Source: Delphinapterus leucas
Taxonomy: Eukaryota > Chordata > Mammalia > Artiodactyla > Monodontidae
Length of the DNA: 64,000 bases
Direction of reading: 5' to 3'
Assembly: GCF_002288925.2 (NCBI RefSeq)
Contig: NW_022098004.1
Coordinates: 14,890,581-14,954,580 of the forward strand
The position numbers and the translations under genes were made by a program. The notes beneath the pieces are model-generated. The model saw only the letters and a list, made by a program, of their open reading frames with translations. It made no database searches and had not been told where the DNA came from. This document shows, one piece after another, positions 22,991 through 33,898 of the stretch; position 1 is the stretch's first letter; each line of letters begins with the position of its first letter.

Positions 22991-24550
22991 ATCAAGGCTC
23001 ACCTGTATGTTTCTTTAGTCTTTTTAAATCTAAAGCCGTCACCTCTGAAGACATCAGGCGAGTTGTCTTATAAACGGTTCTACATTCTGGATTCCCAGAA
23101 TAAAGGCTATATTTCCTTTAGCCTTTGATCTCTGCTGTAGCTGCATGTGGATATATGACCAAATTCTACTCAGTGAGATACGTATGAAAGTACTGTGTGC
23201 AACTTCTGGGAAGTCTGCCGCTGCCCGGATCATGATGTCTGGAGCTTTGGCAGCCTTTTTAGACCTGAGGATCAAGGTCATCCCAGAGGCATAAGCTGGA
23301 AAGGGCTTCATGCCAGCTCTGTCTGCTTATTTCCCTACCTCTTTTATTTGAGAAAATAAAACCTTGTGTGCTTAAGTCACTGTCAATTGGGGTTTTCCCT
23401 CATATTTAGCCAAATTTAATCCCAGCTAATAAAGAAGCCAGAGTGAGACATACTGTAATCTTGTACTTACCTGGAAGATATGTTATCTGCTTTCTACTTG
23501 GCTAAGACCCATGTCAAGATTTCTCTTTCCTCCAGGTGCCGATCTCTGGTGCTAGCACAGTGTGAGAATGTTACCTGTGGAATCAGACTATCATGTTACC
23601 TGTGGAATCTTGGCAGTCAGGGAAATTTTTTCTAAGAAACTTGTTGTTGTAAATGTGGGAAATGAAGTTAGTGTGGCTGTCACAGCTAAGAGGACACCGG
23701 TGGGCAGGGCCGAGAGGTGTGTGTGCAGGGGCAGGGTGGGAATGACCCAGCACCGGCAGGCAGGGGGTGTTTGTGAAATACCTGGGCAGCAACACAGGGG
23801 CCAGGCTCCGAAGGGCAGGGCCTTTTGGGGAGGAAATGCAATTACCACGAAAACTCCCCGCATTCTTGCCAGCCAGGGAGAGGTTTCCTGGGTGTTGAAA
23901 GCCACATTTGGCAAGTGTCCCACAGGAAACAGAAAGAGTTACAGCACGTGAAGGCAACCTGCCCGCACCACCTGCCACCCCTTTAGTCACTAGGGTCGAC
24001 TTGGTTGGACCCAGGAACAAAGCTGTGCCTGGAGGGTCAGAAGCCTCCTGGGGCAGCACAACCCCTTTCCTGCCCAGACGAGCGCAAGCTATAACTGAGG
24101 TGCTGCCATTTCAGCCCTCGGTTATGCGAGAAGTTGGCTAGCCTGCTGAGCCTCGTCCATTTTATTGGATGTGGAATTTGTAAGGTTACTGGATCTAGTG
24201 ACACCTTCCTACCTCAACGGAGCAAAAAGTGTGGAATCCATGTCCTGGATCCTAAAAAATTCACTCTGGTTAGATGAGAATTTCAACTACAGTTGAGACT
24301 CTAACATGACCATTAAAAAACAAACACACAACCATACAAATATATATTTATATGCACACATACACACATGTATGTATACACATATGTGTGTGTGAATACA
24401 GCTGACCCTTATTCATCTGTTCTTTCACTCACTCATTCTTCCAAGAATCACTTATTGAGATCCTACTTCCTGCTGGCGGCCGTGTCATGTGTTGGGGATG
24501 AAGATAGCTGAGTTTTCCACCATCTTTCCAAATCTCCGAAGACACAAATT

Positions 24551-24737
24551 CCGTTGACCCTTGAACAACGCAGGGGTTGGGGCAGTGACCTCTGTGCAGT
24601 CAAAAATCTGTGTATAACTTTATGGTCCCCGGATTTGACCAACCGCAGATCGTGCAGTACTGTAGTACGTGTTTATTGAAAAAAATCTGTGTATAAGTGT
24701 ACCCACACTGTTCAAACCCTTATTCAAGGGTCAACTG
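24551..24737. repeat. MER2-like Tigger MITE
   Basis: Perfect 13-nt terminal inverted repeats: GTTGACCCTTGAA at 24553-24565 and its complement TTCAAGGGTCAAC at 24723-24735. The centre contains ATCTGTGTATAACTTTATGG and AACCGCAGATCGTGCAGTAC, as in MER2. Confidence 0.8.
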
Positions 24738-24964
24738 TACAAACACAACTGGCCAGAATCCACTGGGTTACACCCAACAACAGAGGAAGGAGCCCAGGGC
24801 TTCCCTAGCAGAGAGGAGGGCCACCTGGGGGCTTAGCAGGTTACAGCTATGCTGATTTCTCTGTGGCCAGGACTAATTTCATACTATTTCCTGGAGCCAT
24901 AATTAAGCAAATTCCTGATTTCTTACACTGATTCAAAAGCAGAGCTCCATTTTAACACCATTCC

Positions 24965-25290
24965 AGGGGACACGGGTTCGAGCCCTGGTCTGGGAAGATC
25001 CCACATGCTGCGGAGCAACTAAGCCCGTGCGCCACAACTACTGAGCATTAGCTCTAGAGCCCGCGAGCCACAACTACTGAGCCCGAGTGTCACAACTACT
25101 GAGCCCACGTGCCACAACTACTGAAGCCCGAGCGCCTAGAACCTGTGCTCCACAGCAAGAGAAGCCACAGCAATGAGAAGCTGCACACTGCAATGAAGAG
25201 TAGCCCCCGCTCGCCACAATTAGAGAAAGCTGGCGTGCAGCAACAAAGACCCAACACAGCCAAAAATAAATAATAAATAAATTTAAAAAA
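24965..25290 (+). repeat. CHR-type SINE, head-truncated
   Basis: It starts within the head at GGGGACACGGGTTCGAGCCC, then carries a body with a few extra copies of the CACAACTACTGAGCC unit and an (AAAT)n tail. Confidence 0.85.
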
Positions 25291-26670
25291 TCATATGGAG
25301 TATATTCTCTGACCACTGTGTAATTAAACTAGAAATCAACAGTGGAAAAATAATTTTAAAATCTCCAAATGTTTGCAAGTTAAACAGCATACTTTTAAAT
25401 AATCATGGAATGAACAAGACATAAAATGGAAATTAGAAAATATTTTAAACTGATTGATAAAAATTTTATTAAAACTTATGGGATATAGGTAAAGCAGCAT
25501 GTAGGGGAAAATATATAGTTTTAAATACATGCATTAGAAATGAAAAGTTAAAATTGATAAAAGTTTCTGCTTTAAGAAGTTCAAAAAAGAAAATTAAAAA
25601 ATTAAAGTAAGAAAAAAAGAGGAAATAATAAAGTTAAGAGTGGGAATCATTGAAAGAAAAAGAGGCAAACAATAGAAAAAATCAACTAAAGCAAAAGTTT
25701 GAAGTTTGAAAAGATTAATAAAATCGATAAATCCTTAGCAAGATTTTTCAAGAAAAAAGGGAAAAATCCCCCACAAATTACCAATATCAGGACAGGGCAT
25801 CACTACTAATCCTACTGATATTACAAATATAATAGAGTAATGTTAGGAACAGCTTTATGCCAATAAATTTGACAACTTTGCTGAGATGGGTAAATTTCTA
25901 GACAAACACAACCTACCACTAGAAAAAACAGAAACTCTGAACAGTCCCTTATCTATTCAAGAAACAATCTGAAATTTTAAGTTTTCCCACAGGAAACTAT
26001 AGGCCTGTAGGCCTTCATTGGCAAACTCCTCCAAACAATTAAGGAAGAAATAGTGTCAGTCCTACATAAGCTCTTTCATAGAATAGAGAAATAAGGAACA
26101 CTCCCCAACTTGTGTTACGAGATCAACATAACCTTAATATGAAATCTTGATAAGGACATTACAAGAAAGGAAAATCATAGGCCAATATTTACCATGAACT
26201 CAGATGGAAAAAACCTTTAGAAAAATCAGCAAATGAAACCCAGCAATATTTAAAAATTCGACTACATTATGAGAAATTGAAGTTAATTTCAGAAATGCAA
26301 GGGTGGTTTAACGTTCAAAAATCAATCAATGTAATTCACCACATTAACACAATAAAGAGAAAATTTTAGTGGATAAAGAAAAAGCATTTGACATCTCTTT
26401 ATGTTAAAAAAAATAACAAAACTTCAACAAACTAAGAATAGAAAGTAACTTCCTTAATCTTATAAAGGATACCTAAAAACAAAACAAAACAACAACAACC
26501 TCAAAACAAAACAAACCTACAACTAACTTAAGAGTGAAATTTTGAATGTTTTCTGCCTTCTTGAGTTTGGGAACAAGACAAGGATGTCCACTCCCTACTT
26601 TCATTTAACACTGTAATGAAAATTCTAGTTAGTGCAATAAAGTGAGAAAAGGAAATAAGGTATAAAGGTT

Positions 26671-26917
26671 AAAGATTGGAAAAGAAGGGCTTCCCTGGTG
26701 GCGCAGTGGTTGAGAGTCTGCCTGCCGATACAGGGGACACGGGTTCGTGCCCCGGTCCGGGAGGATCCCACATGCCGCGGAGAGGCTGGGCCCGTGAGCC
26801 ATGGCCGCTGAGCCTGCGCGTCCGTCCGGAGCCTGTGCTCCGCAACGGGAGAAGCCACAACAGTGAGAGGCCCGTGCACCGCAAAAAAAAAAAAAAAAAA
26901 AAAGATTGGAAAAGAAG
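26671..26917 (+). repeat. CHR-2-like SINE with perfect 17-bp target-site duplication
   Basis: The SINE body (26688-26900) is flanked by AAAGATTGGAAAAGAAG at 26671-26687 and 26901-26917. The poly-A tail is a pure run. A perfect duplication and tail indicate a recent insertion into the older L1. Confidence 0.93.
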
Positions 26918-27857
26918 AGGTAAAAGAGCCATTATTTGCAAATGGCATGACTGTGTACCTAAAAATGTAGAACATTAATCAAAGTATTAGATTTGGTTAG
27001 TGAATTTACCAAGATTGCTGGATACAAGGTCAATATATGAAAATTAATTGTACTTTCCTATATTAGTAATAAACAATTAGCACATTAAATTAAAATATAA
27101 TTTACAATAGCATAAAAATCAAATACTTGGGAATAAATCTAATGAAAGAGGTACAAGAAATCGCAGCAAGATCTTTTTTGATCCACCTCCTAGAGTAGTG
27201 AAAATAAAAACAAACATAAACAAATGGGATCTAATTAAACTTAAAACTTTTGCACAGCAAAGGAAAATATAAACACAATGAAAAGACAACCCACAGAATG
27301 GGAGAAAATATTTGCAGACAAAGAGACCAACAAGGGATTAATCTCTAAAATATACAAACAGCTCATGCAGCTCAATATCAAAAAAACAAAACAAAACAAA
27401 ACAAACAACCCAATCAATAAATGGGCAGAAGATCTAAATAGACATTTCTCCAAAGAACACATACAGATGGCCAAGAGGCACATGAAAAGATGTTCAACAT
27501 GACTAATTATTAGAGAAATGCAAATCACAACTACAATGAGATGTCACCTCACACCAGTCAGAATGGCCATCATCAAAAAATCTATAAACAATAAATGCTG
27601 GAGAGGGTGCAGAGAAAAAGGAACCCTTCTACACTGTTGGTGGGAATGTAAGTTGGTACAGTATAGAGGTTCCTTACAAAACTGAAAACAGAGCTACCAT
27701 ATGATCCAACAATCTCACTCCTGGGCATATATCCAGAGAAAACCATAATTCAAAAAGATACATGCACCCCAATGTTTATTGCAGCACTATTTACAACAGC
27801 CAGGACATGGAAGCAACCTAAATGTCCATCAACAGAGGAATGGATAAAGAAGATGTA

Positions 27858-27883
27858 GTATATATATATATATATATATATGG

Positions 27884-27916
<33 letters not shown>
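27858..27916 (+). repeat. compound (TA)n-(CA)n microsatellite
   Basis: About 12 TA units, a short spacer, then about 15 CA units. It sits at a spot in the L1 3' region where the ancestral text already reads TATATATA, so it probably grew from the L1 itself. Confidence 0.9.
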
Positions 27917-27918
<2 letters not shown>

Positions 27919-28385
27919 AATATTACTCGGTCATAAAAAACGAAATAATGCCATTTGCAGCAACATGGATGGACCTAAAGATTGTCATACTGAGTGAAAT
28001 AAGCCAGACAGAGAAAGACAAATATCGTATGATATTGCTTATATGTGGAAGCTAAAAAAAAGTGTACAAATGAACTTACCTACAAGACAAAAATAGACTT
28101 ACAGATGTATAAAACAAACTTATGGTTACCAGGGGGTAAGAGGGGGGGAGGGATGAATTAGGAGATCGGGACTGAAATATACACACTACTATATATAAAA
28201 TAGATAACTAATAAGGACCTACTGTACAGCACAGGGAACTCTACTCAATACTCTGTAATGGCCTATATGGGAAAAGAATCTAAAAAAGACTGGATATGTG
28301 TATATGTATAACTGATTCACTTTGCTGTACAGCAGAAAATAACACAATATTGTAAATCAACTATACTCCAATAAAATTAATTAAA

Positions 28386-30560
28386 AAATAAAATTAATAT
28401 GAGGATGAAATGCAAAGGACCTAGAGTAGTCAGTCAGACCAATCTTGAGGAAGAAGAATATATTTGGAACACCTGAAATACCAGAGAGCAAGATTTACTA
28501 TTAACTACTCCTTATTGAGACTGTGGCATTGGCCTAAGATTAAACAAATAGATTCATGGAACAGAATAAAGAATACAGAAAGAGACCAACACATATATGG
28601 TCATCTAACTTCTGACAAAGATACCACTGCAAATTAGGAGCAAAGGATGATCATTACAGCAAATGATACTGGAGCAATTGCTTATCTATATGGAAAAAAA
28701 TGAACCTGAACTTTTATCTCACATCATACATGAACATTAATTCCATATGGATCATAGACCTAAATGTGAAGACAGAATTCTAGAATAAAATTTAAGAGAA
28801 TGTTGTCATAATCTTATAGGCAAAGATTTCTTAATCAGGACAAAAAACACTAACCATAAAATTTAAAAAGCTGATAAATTAGGACATTAAAATTCAGAAC
28901 TATTGTAATTCGGGGCTCCCCTGCTGGCGCAGTGGTTAAGAATCAGCCTGTCAACGCAGGGGGCACGGGTTCGAGCCCTGGTCTAGGAAGATCCCACATG
29001 CCGTGGAGCAACTAGGCCCGTGCACCACAACTACTGGAGCCTGAGCGCCTAGAGCCTGTGCTCCACAACAAGTGAAGCAACGGCAATGAGAAGCCCGTGC
29101 ACCGCAACGAAGAGTAGCCCCCGCTTGCTGCAACTAGAGAAAGCCCATGCGCAGCAATGAAGACCCAACGCAGCCAAAACTAAAAAATAAACAAATTTAA
29201 AAAAATACTGTACTTCTGTTCATCAAAATACACGATTAAGAGAGTGAAAGACAAGCCTTAGAATGCGAGGTGTTGACAATACATTTACTTAACAAAAGAT
29301 TAGTGTTCAAAATATCTTAAAAAAAAAAAGACAAAAAACCCCAGCTCCTAACAAATCAACAAGGAAAAGACATTTCATAGAGAGAATATCTAAATGGATC
29401 AACAGGATATAAAAAGTGTTCTACATATCATTTGATGTCTGAGAAATGCAAATTAAAGTCATTATTATATTTTGCTGCATATGCACCAGAATGGCTAAAA
29501 TTATAATGCATTGGCGAGGATATGGGTCAACTGGAACTTTGCCATATTGCTGCTGGGAGTGTATATTGGAGAACCTTTCTGTAGTATCTATCAAAGCTAG
29601 ATATATGCCTACCGTTGACACAACAAAGTATTTATCCAAGAGAAATGAGTGCATGCATCCACCAAAAGACATGCAAGAATGTTCAAAGCAGCTTTATTTA
29701 AAATAGCCCTGAACTGGAATAAATTCAAACATCCATAAACAGGAGAATGGATAAATCAATTGTGGTTTATTCATACAGTGGAATACTTCTCAGCAATGAA
29801 AGAAAAAAAAAAGAAGTAAACTAATATGACAACATGGATGATTCTCACAGACATAATGATGGGCAAAAGAAGCCAGAAACAAAGAATGACTACTATTTGA
29901 TTTTATTTATATGAAGTTCAAGAACAGGCAAACTTATTCTATCAAGATAGAGAAGTCAGAACAATGGTTACTTTTGGGGGGTTGGGCGTTGACTGGAAGA
30001 AACCCAAAGTAGGCTTCTTGGGGGCTGGAAATATTCTAAATCTTGATCTGAGTATTGATTACACAGGAGTTATATAAAGATTCATCAAGCTGAACACTTA
30101 AGATTTTTAGTAAATGATGCCGGAATCAATTGTATATCCATATGGAATAAAGTGAGCCTGGCCTCCTACCTCACTTCCCTGTGTTTATATAAGATATTTA
30201 TAAAAGACAAATTAGAATCACCTTAAATTTGCAACAATGAGGGGATATTTAAGTTAGAAATATAATATGGCATTAAAAATGGTTCAAAGAGATTTGCTGC
30301 AAGATGGAAAATGCCTATAACATTGGGTGAAAAAGGCAGAGCATGCAAAAATTCTGTATAAAGAATTATCAAAACTATATAAAAATGTGTACAGAGAAAA
30401 GCCTGGAAGGAAGTGACACTAAAGTGTTAATAGTGGTTAGTTACTGGCTGTCTTGGGTCTTGGGGTGGTGAAATAATGGGAAGACTTTTTCTTATTTTTA
30501 TTTTTCTGTAGCTTACAAAATTTCAAGACTTCCATATTGGCAGAACAAACTTTTAAAAAT
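28386..30560 (+). repeat. older LINE-1 debris
   Basis: Fragments of L1-like text, including GGAACAGAATAAAGAATACA and ATGGTCATCTAACTTCTGAC. Also present are AAAGCAGCTTTATTTAAAAT and AATACTTCTCAGCAATGAAA. It is highly diverged and interrupted by a SINE at 28912. From about 30180 on it is another old LINE fragment (TTGGGTGAAAAAGGCAGAGC). Confidence 0.6.
28912..29206 (+). repeat. CHR-type SINE
   Basis: Head GGGGCTCCCCTGCTGGCGCA with CACGGGTTCGAGCCCTGG, the shared body, and an A-rich tail. Confidence 0.9.
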
Positions 30561-30711
30561 AGTTTTTTCTTCCAAAGTCAAAACTTTGCCCTTTGAGCTC
30601 CTCCACTAATTGCTGTCCTGACTTATTGATCTTTTAAACTTTTCTGCTTTCTGTTCTCCCTATAAAATGTATTCACTATGTTTCATTTTATTTTATTTTT
30701 ATTTTTTTTAA

Positions 30712-30890
30712 GCTTTTATTTATTTAGTTGCGCTGGGTCTTAGTTGCGGCTTGTGGGCTCCTTAGTTGTGGCATGTGAACTCTTAGTTGCAGCATGCATG
30801 TGGGATCTAGTTCCCTGATCAGGGATTGAACCCTGGCCCCCTGCATTGGGAATGCGGAATCTTAACCACCGCGCCCCCAGAGATGTCCCC
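30712..30890 (-). repeat. CHR-related SINE, antisense
   Basis: Starts with a T-rich tail, then GTTGCGCTGGGTCTTAGTTG, TCCCTGATCAGGGATTGAAC and a diverged head CACCGCGCCCCCAGAGATGTCCC. Second SINE subfamily. Confidence 0.8.
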
Positions 30891-31484
30891 AGAAATATCT
30901 CATTTTAGATCCCTTAGGAGGGGTAGCTGCAGCCCAAAGAGAAAGCCTCCCCCTCCGTTTCACAGGATCATGGAGCTGCACCATCGCGCAGTAGCGTGCA
31001 TACGGGGCTGGGAGAAGTTACGGTCATTTAAAACGCAGATTTGTAGACCCTGACAGACCTATCGAATCAAAATTTCTGGAAGGAGGGGCCTGGGCTTTGC
31101 TTCTTAATAAGTCTATCACGTGATTTCCCCCTCCTTCATATTTTAAAATGTTATTTGTTACCTATAATTATATGTGATATACATATATGTGTATGTGTGA
31201 TGTCTTTTTAAAAATAAATCACAATAAAGTGTACTTTCATGAACCTATTACCCAGCCCAAAAGTTGGATCATTAACAATAATTTATTTATGTTTATATTT
31301 ACCTATGTGCTTCTCTCTTATGCCTTCCTTCTGCCTCCCTACGAGAGGTAACATTTTACATTTTGTGTTTTCCGTTCTATTAAAATTTTTTAAAATAAAG
31401 TTTTTGTCTTCTTGGCATCTATGCCTATACATTATATTGTTCAGTCTTGGTTGTTTTTAAAAAGTTTTCATTGGCTAAGAAAAA

Positions 31485-33020
31485 GAAGTTTATTTTTTTT
31501 GAATTTTTTTATTGTGATAAAATATATATAACATGAAATTTCTGATTTTAACAATTTTAAAGTATACAACTCAGTGGCATTAATTATATTTGCAATATTG
31601 TGCAACCATCACCACTGTTTGCAAAACTTTTTCATCATTCCAAGCAGAAACTCTGTACCCATTAAGCAATAACTCCCCTTTCCTCCCTTCCCCCGGCCCC
31701 AGGGAGCCTCTATTCTACTTTCTGTCTAGACATTTCATACAAGTGGAACCACATAATATTTGTCTCTTTGTTTCTGGTTTCTTTCACTTAGCATAATGTT
31801 TTCAAAGTTTCATGTTGCAGCATGTATCAGAACTTCTTATAGGTGAATAATATTCCACTGTATGTATTTTTATCCACTCATCTGTTGAAGGACATTTGGG
31901 TTGTTTCTAGCTTTGGATATTGTGAATAACGCTGCAATGAACATTGGTGTACAAGAATCTGTTTGAGGACTTCCCTGGGGGCACAGTGGTTAAGAATCCA
32001 CCTGCCAATGCAGGGAACACGGGTTTGAGCCCTGGTCCAGGAAGATCCCACATGCTGTGGAGCAACTAAGCCTGTGCGCCACAACTACTGAGCCCATGCT
32101 CTGCAACAAGAGAAGCCACTGCAATGAGAAGCCCATGCACCGCAACGAAGAGTAGCCCCTGCTCGCCACAACTAGAGAAAGCCCGCACGCGCAGCAACGA
32201 AGACCCAACGCAGCCAAAAATAAATAAATAAATATATTAAAAAAAGAAAAGAATCTGTTTGAGTCCCTTTTCAGTTATTTTGGATTAAATACCTAGAAGC
32301 GGAATTGCTGGGTCATATGGCAATTCTAGTTTAGCTTTTTGAGGAACCATCATACTGTTTTGCAGATACTACTCCATTTTACATTTCCACCGGCAATGTA
32401 TGGGAGTTCCAATTTCTCCACATCCTTGCCAAGACTTATTATATATAGTTTTTCTTGTGATTGTAGTCATACTTGTAGGTGTAAGGTGATGTCTTGCGGT
32501 TTTGACTTGCATTTCCCTAATGACATTTTCCAGCAATGTTGATCATCTTTTCATGTACTTTTTGACCATTTTTGTACATCTTCTTTGGAAAAATGTTTAT
32601 TCACATCATTTGCCCATGTTTCATTGTTTGTTTGTTTTTTATTTTGTTGCTGTAAGAGTTCTTTATTCTGGATATTAAATGCTTATCAGATATATGATTT
32701 GTAAATATTTTCTCCTATTCATAGATTATCTTTTCACTTTCTTGATATTATCCTTTGATGCACAGAAGTTTTTAATTTTGATGAAGCTCAATTTACCCAT
32801 TTTTCCTTTTGTTGCTTGCGATTTTGGTGTCATATCTTAGAATCCATTATTGAGTTTGCCTGATTTTGAGCTCTACAGAAGTGGTATCATTCTTACTTAA
32901 TATAATCTCCTGAAACTTGAAGTTCTCTTTAAAAATTATGTTTATAACACTATCCATGTTCTTTCATAGTTCATTCATTCTCATGGCTGTATAATGTCCT
33001 GTTATACAAATATACCAACA
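31485..33020 (-). repeat. LINE-1-like fragment, antisense
   Basis: The text is the antisense of an old L1: ACTCAGTGGCATTAATTATA, AAACTCTGTACCCATTAAGC, GGACATTTGGGTTGTTTCTA, TGAGGAACCATCATACTG, TCTCCACATCCTTGCCAAGA. It is split by a CHR SINE at 31968-32248. Non-coding. Confidence 0.7.
31953..32263 (+). repeat. CHR-type SINE with 15-bp target-site duplication
   Basis: AAGAATCTGTTTGAG occurs at 31953-31967 and 32249-32263, flanking a full CHR element inserted in the antisense L1. Confidence 0.92.
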
Positions 33021-33539
33021 TTATTTAGCCATTCTCCTATTGATAGACATTTGTGCTGTTTCCAGTTATTCTGCTATTACATCAGTGCCACCTTAAGTAT
33101 CCCAAAGGGATTCTTCTGCACACTCTAATTTAAGAACCACTGGCTTTTTATAAATGAGTTGATATTAAATTTCAGTTGAACAGTACTTGGGATACACAGC
33201 TGCAGGCATTTGACTAAAGCACATCTATTTTTCTCGCCTGCCTATTTGGATTGATTACTGGACTACAAAACCACGATAACCACTGCCATTGAGTATAGTT
33301 TGCGTCTACACTATAGCTTTAACAATTTTGTGTGATTTCTTGGAAAAAGATATCAGAGAAGACATAATAAATACATTTTACTGATTTCAGGTTGGAGAGC
33401 TTTGCAGCAACAAGGAGATGGCAACACAGAGTGGGGAAAATGATTCTGAAAAGGACATGCTTACTCTAGAGCCCTATCTCAGCCAGGTTGCAGGAGTGTC
33501 TCTAAGGGATCTGAAATAACCCCCAAAAGGCTCTGTTCA

Positions 33540-33898
33540 GTGCTGAAAATCATCCAAAACAAAGAGACACAGATTGACGGTTCCTCCCCCAGTCCTGCAG
33601 AGTGGCTGATTTCGGGAAACACTTTGGCAGCTACATGGGGTCATGATGTGGCCAGGTTTCTTTGGCTCAAGCATGAAGAACACCAGGGGAAACTCAAGCA
33701 TGAAGCAAGAGCTCGACTCTTTAACAGAGATGTTGTTTGTGGCTTTGTTACTGGAAAATGCGAGTGACCTTAGCAAGGCCAAAGTGTGTAGACACAGGGA
33801 TTATGAAATCAAGAAGGGGGTGGAGTGAGATACCGGAGGCATAAAAGCATCAGAAGGTGCCCCACAGCGCTGCTGTTTCAGAGGCAGACATACCAAAG
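33540..33898 (+). promoter_or_regulatory. HP: HP (haptoglobin) promoter and 5' UTR
   Basis: A TATA-like ATAAAAG (33841-33847) lies about 55 bases before the start codon, placing transcription start near 33870. Upstream, TTACTGGAAAATG (from 33749) resembles an IL-6-type (STAT3, CTGGAA) element. Together with nearby GCAAG/TGAAGCAA motifs (possible C/EBP sites) it fits the acute-phase promoter known for this gene. A 13-bp direct repeat CTCAAGCATGAAG is at 33666-33678 and 33693-33705. The individual binding sites are inferred, not shown. Confidence 0.65.

Larger units (their letters stand above)
25291..28385 (+). repeat. LINE-1, decayed ORF2 and 3' end
   Basis: Plus-strand L1 text can be followed through the ORF2 reverse-transcriptase region (GGGAACAAGACAAGGATGTC) and GGTCAATATATGAAAATTAA. 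It continues through ATGGGAGAAAATATTTGCAG and TTCTACACTGTTGGTGGGAA to the 3' end (TTTGCTGTACAGCAGAAAAT, AATAAAATTAATT). Stops and frameshifts are everywhere, so it cannot move on its own. There may be two joined fragments, with a break near 27150. A CHR-2-like SINE and a TA/CA microsatellite lie inside. Confidence 0.8.
17166..33539. other. DHODH-HP intergenic region, repeat-filled
   Basis: No host gene was found in this 16-kb interval. The left part (17.2-24.9 kb) is mixed DNA with MIRs, SINEs and small DNA-transposon fossils. From 25 to 33 kb it is mostly decayed LINE-1 in both orientations with SINEs nested in it. Reading frames here (for example plus 19700-20245 and plus 27278-27502) come from old LINE sequence and microsatellites. 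Confidence 0.7.

Noticed and set aside
27278..27502. Frame reading [18 protein letters not shown]
   Set aside because: A relic of LINE-1 ORF2 within decayed L1. Not a host gene.
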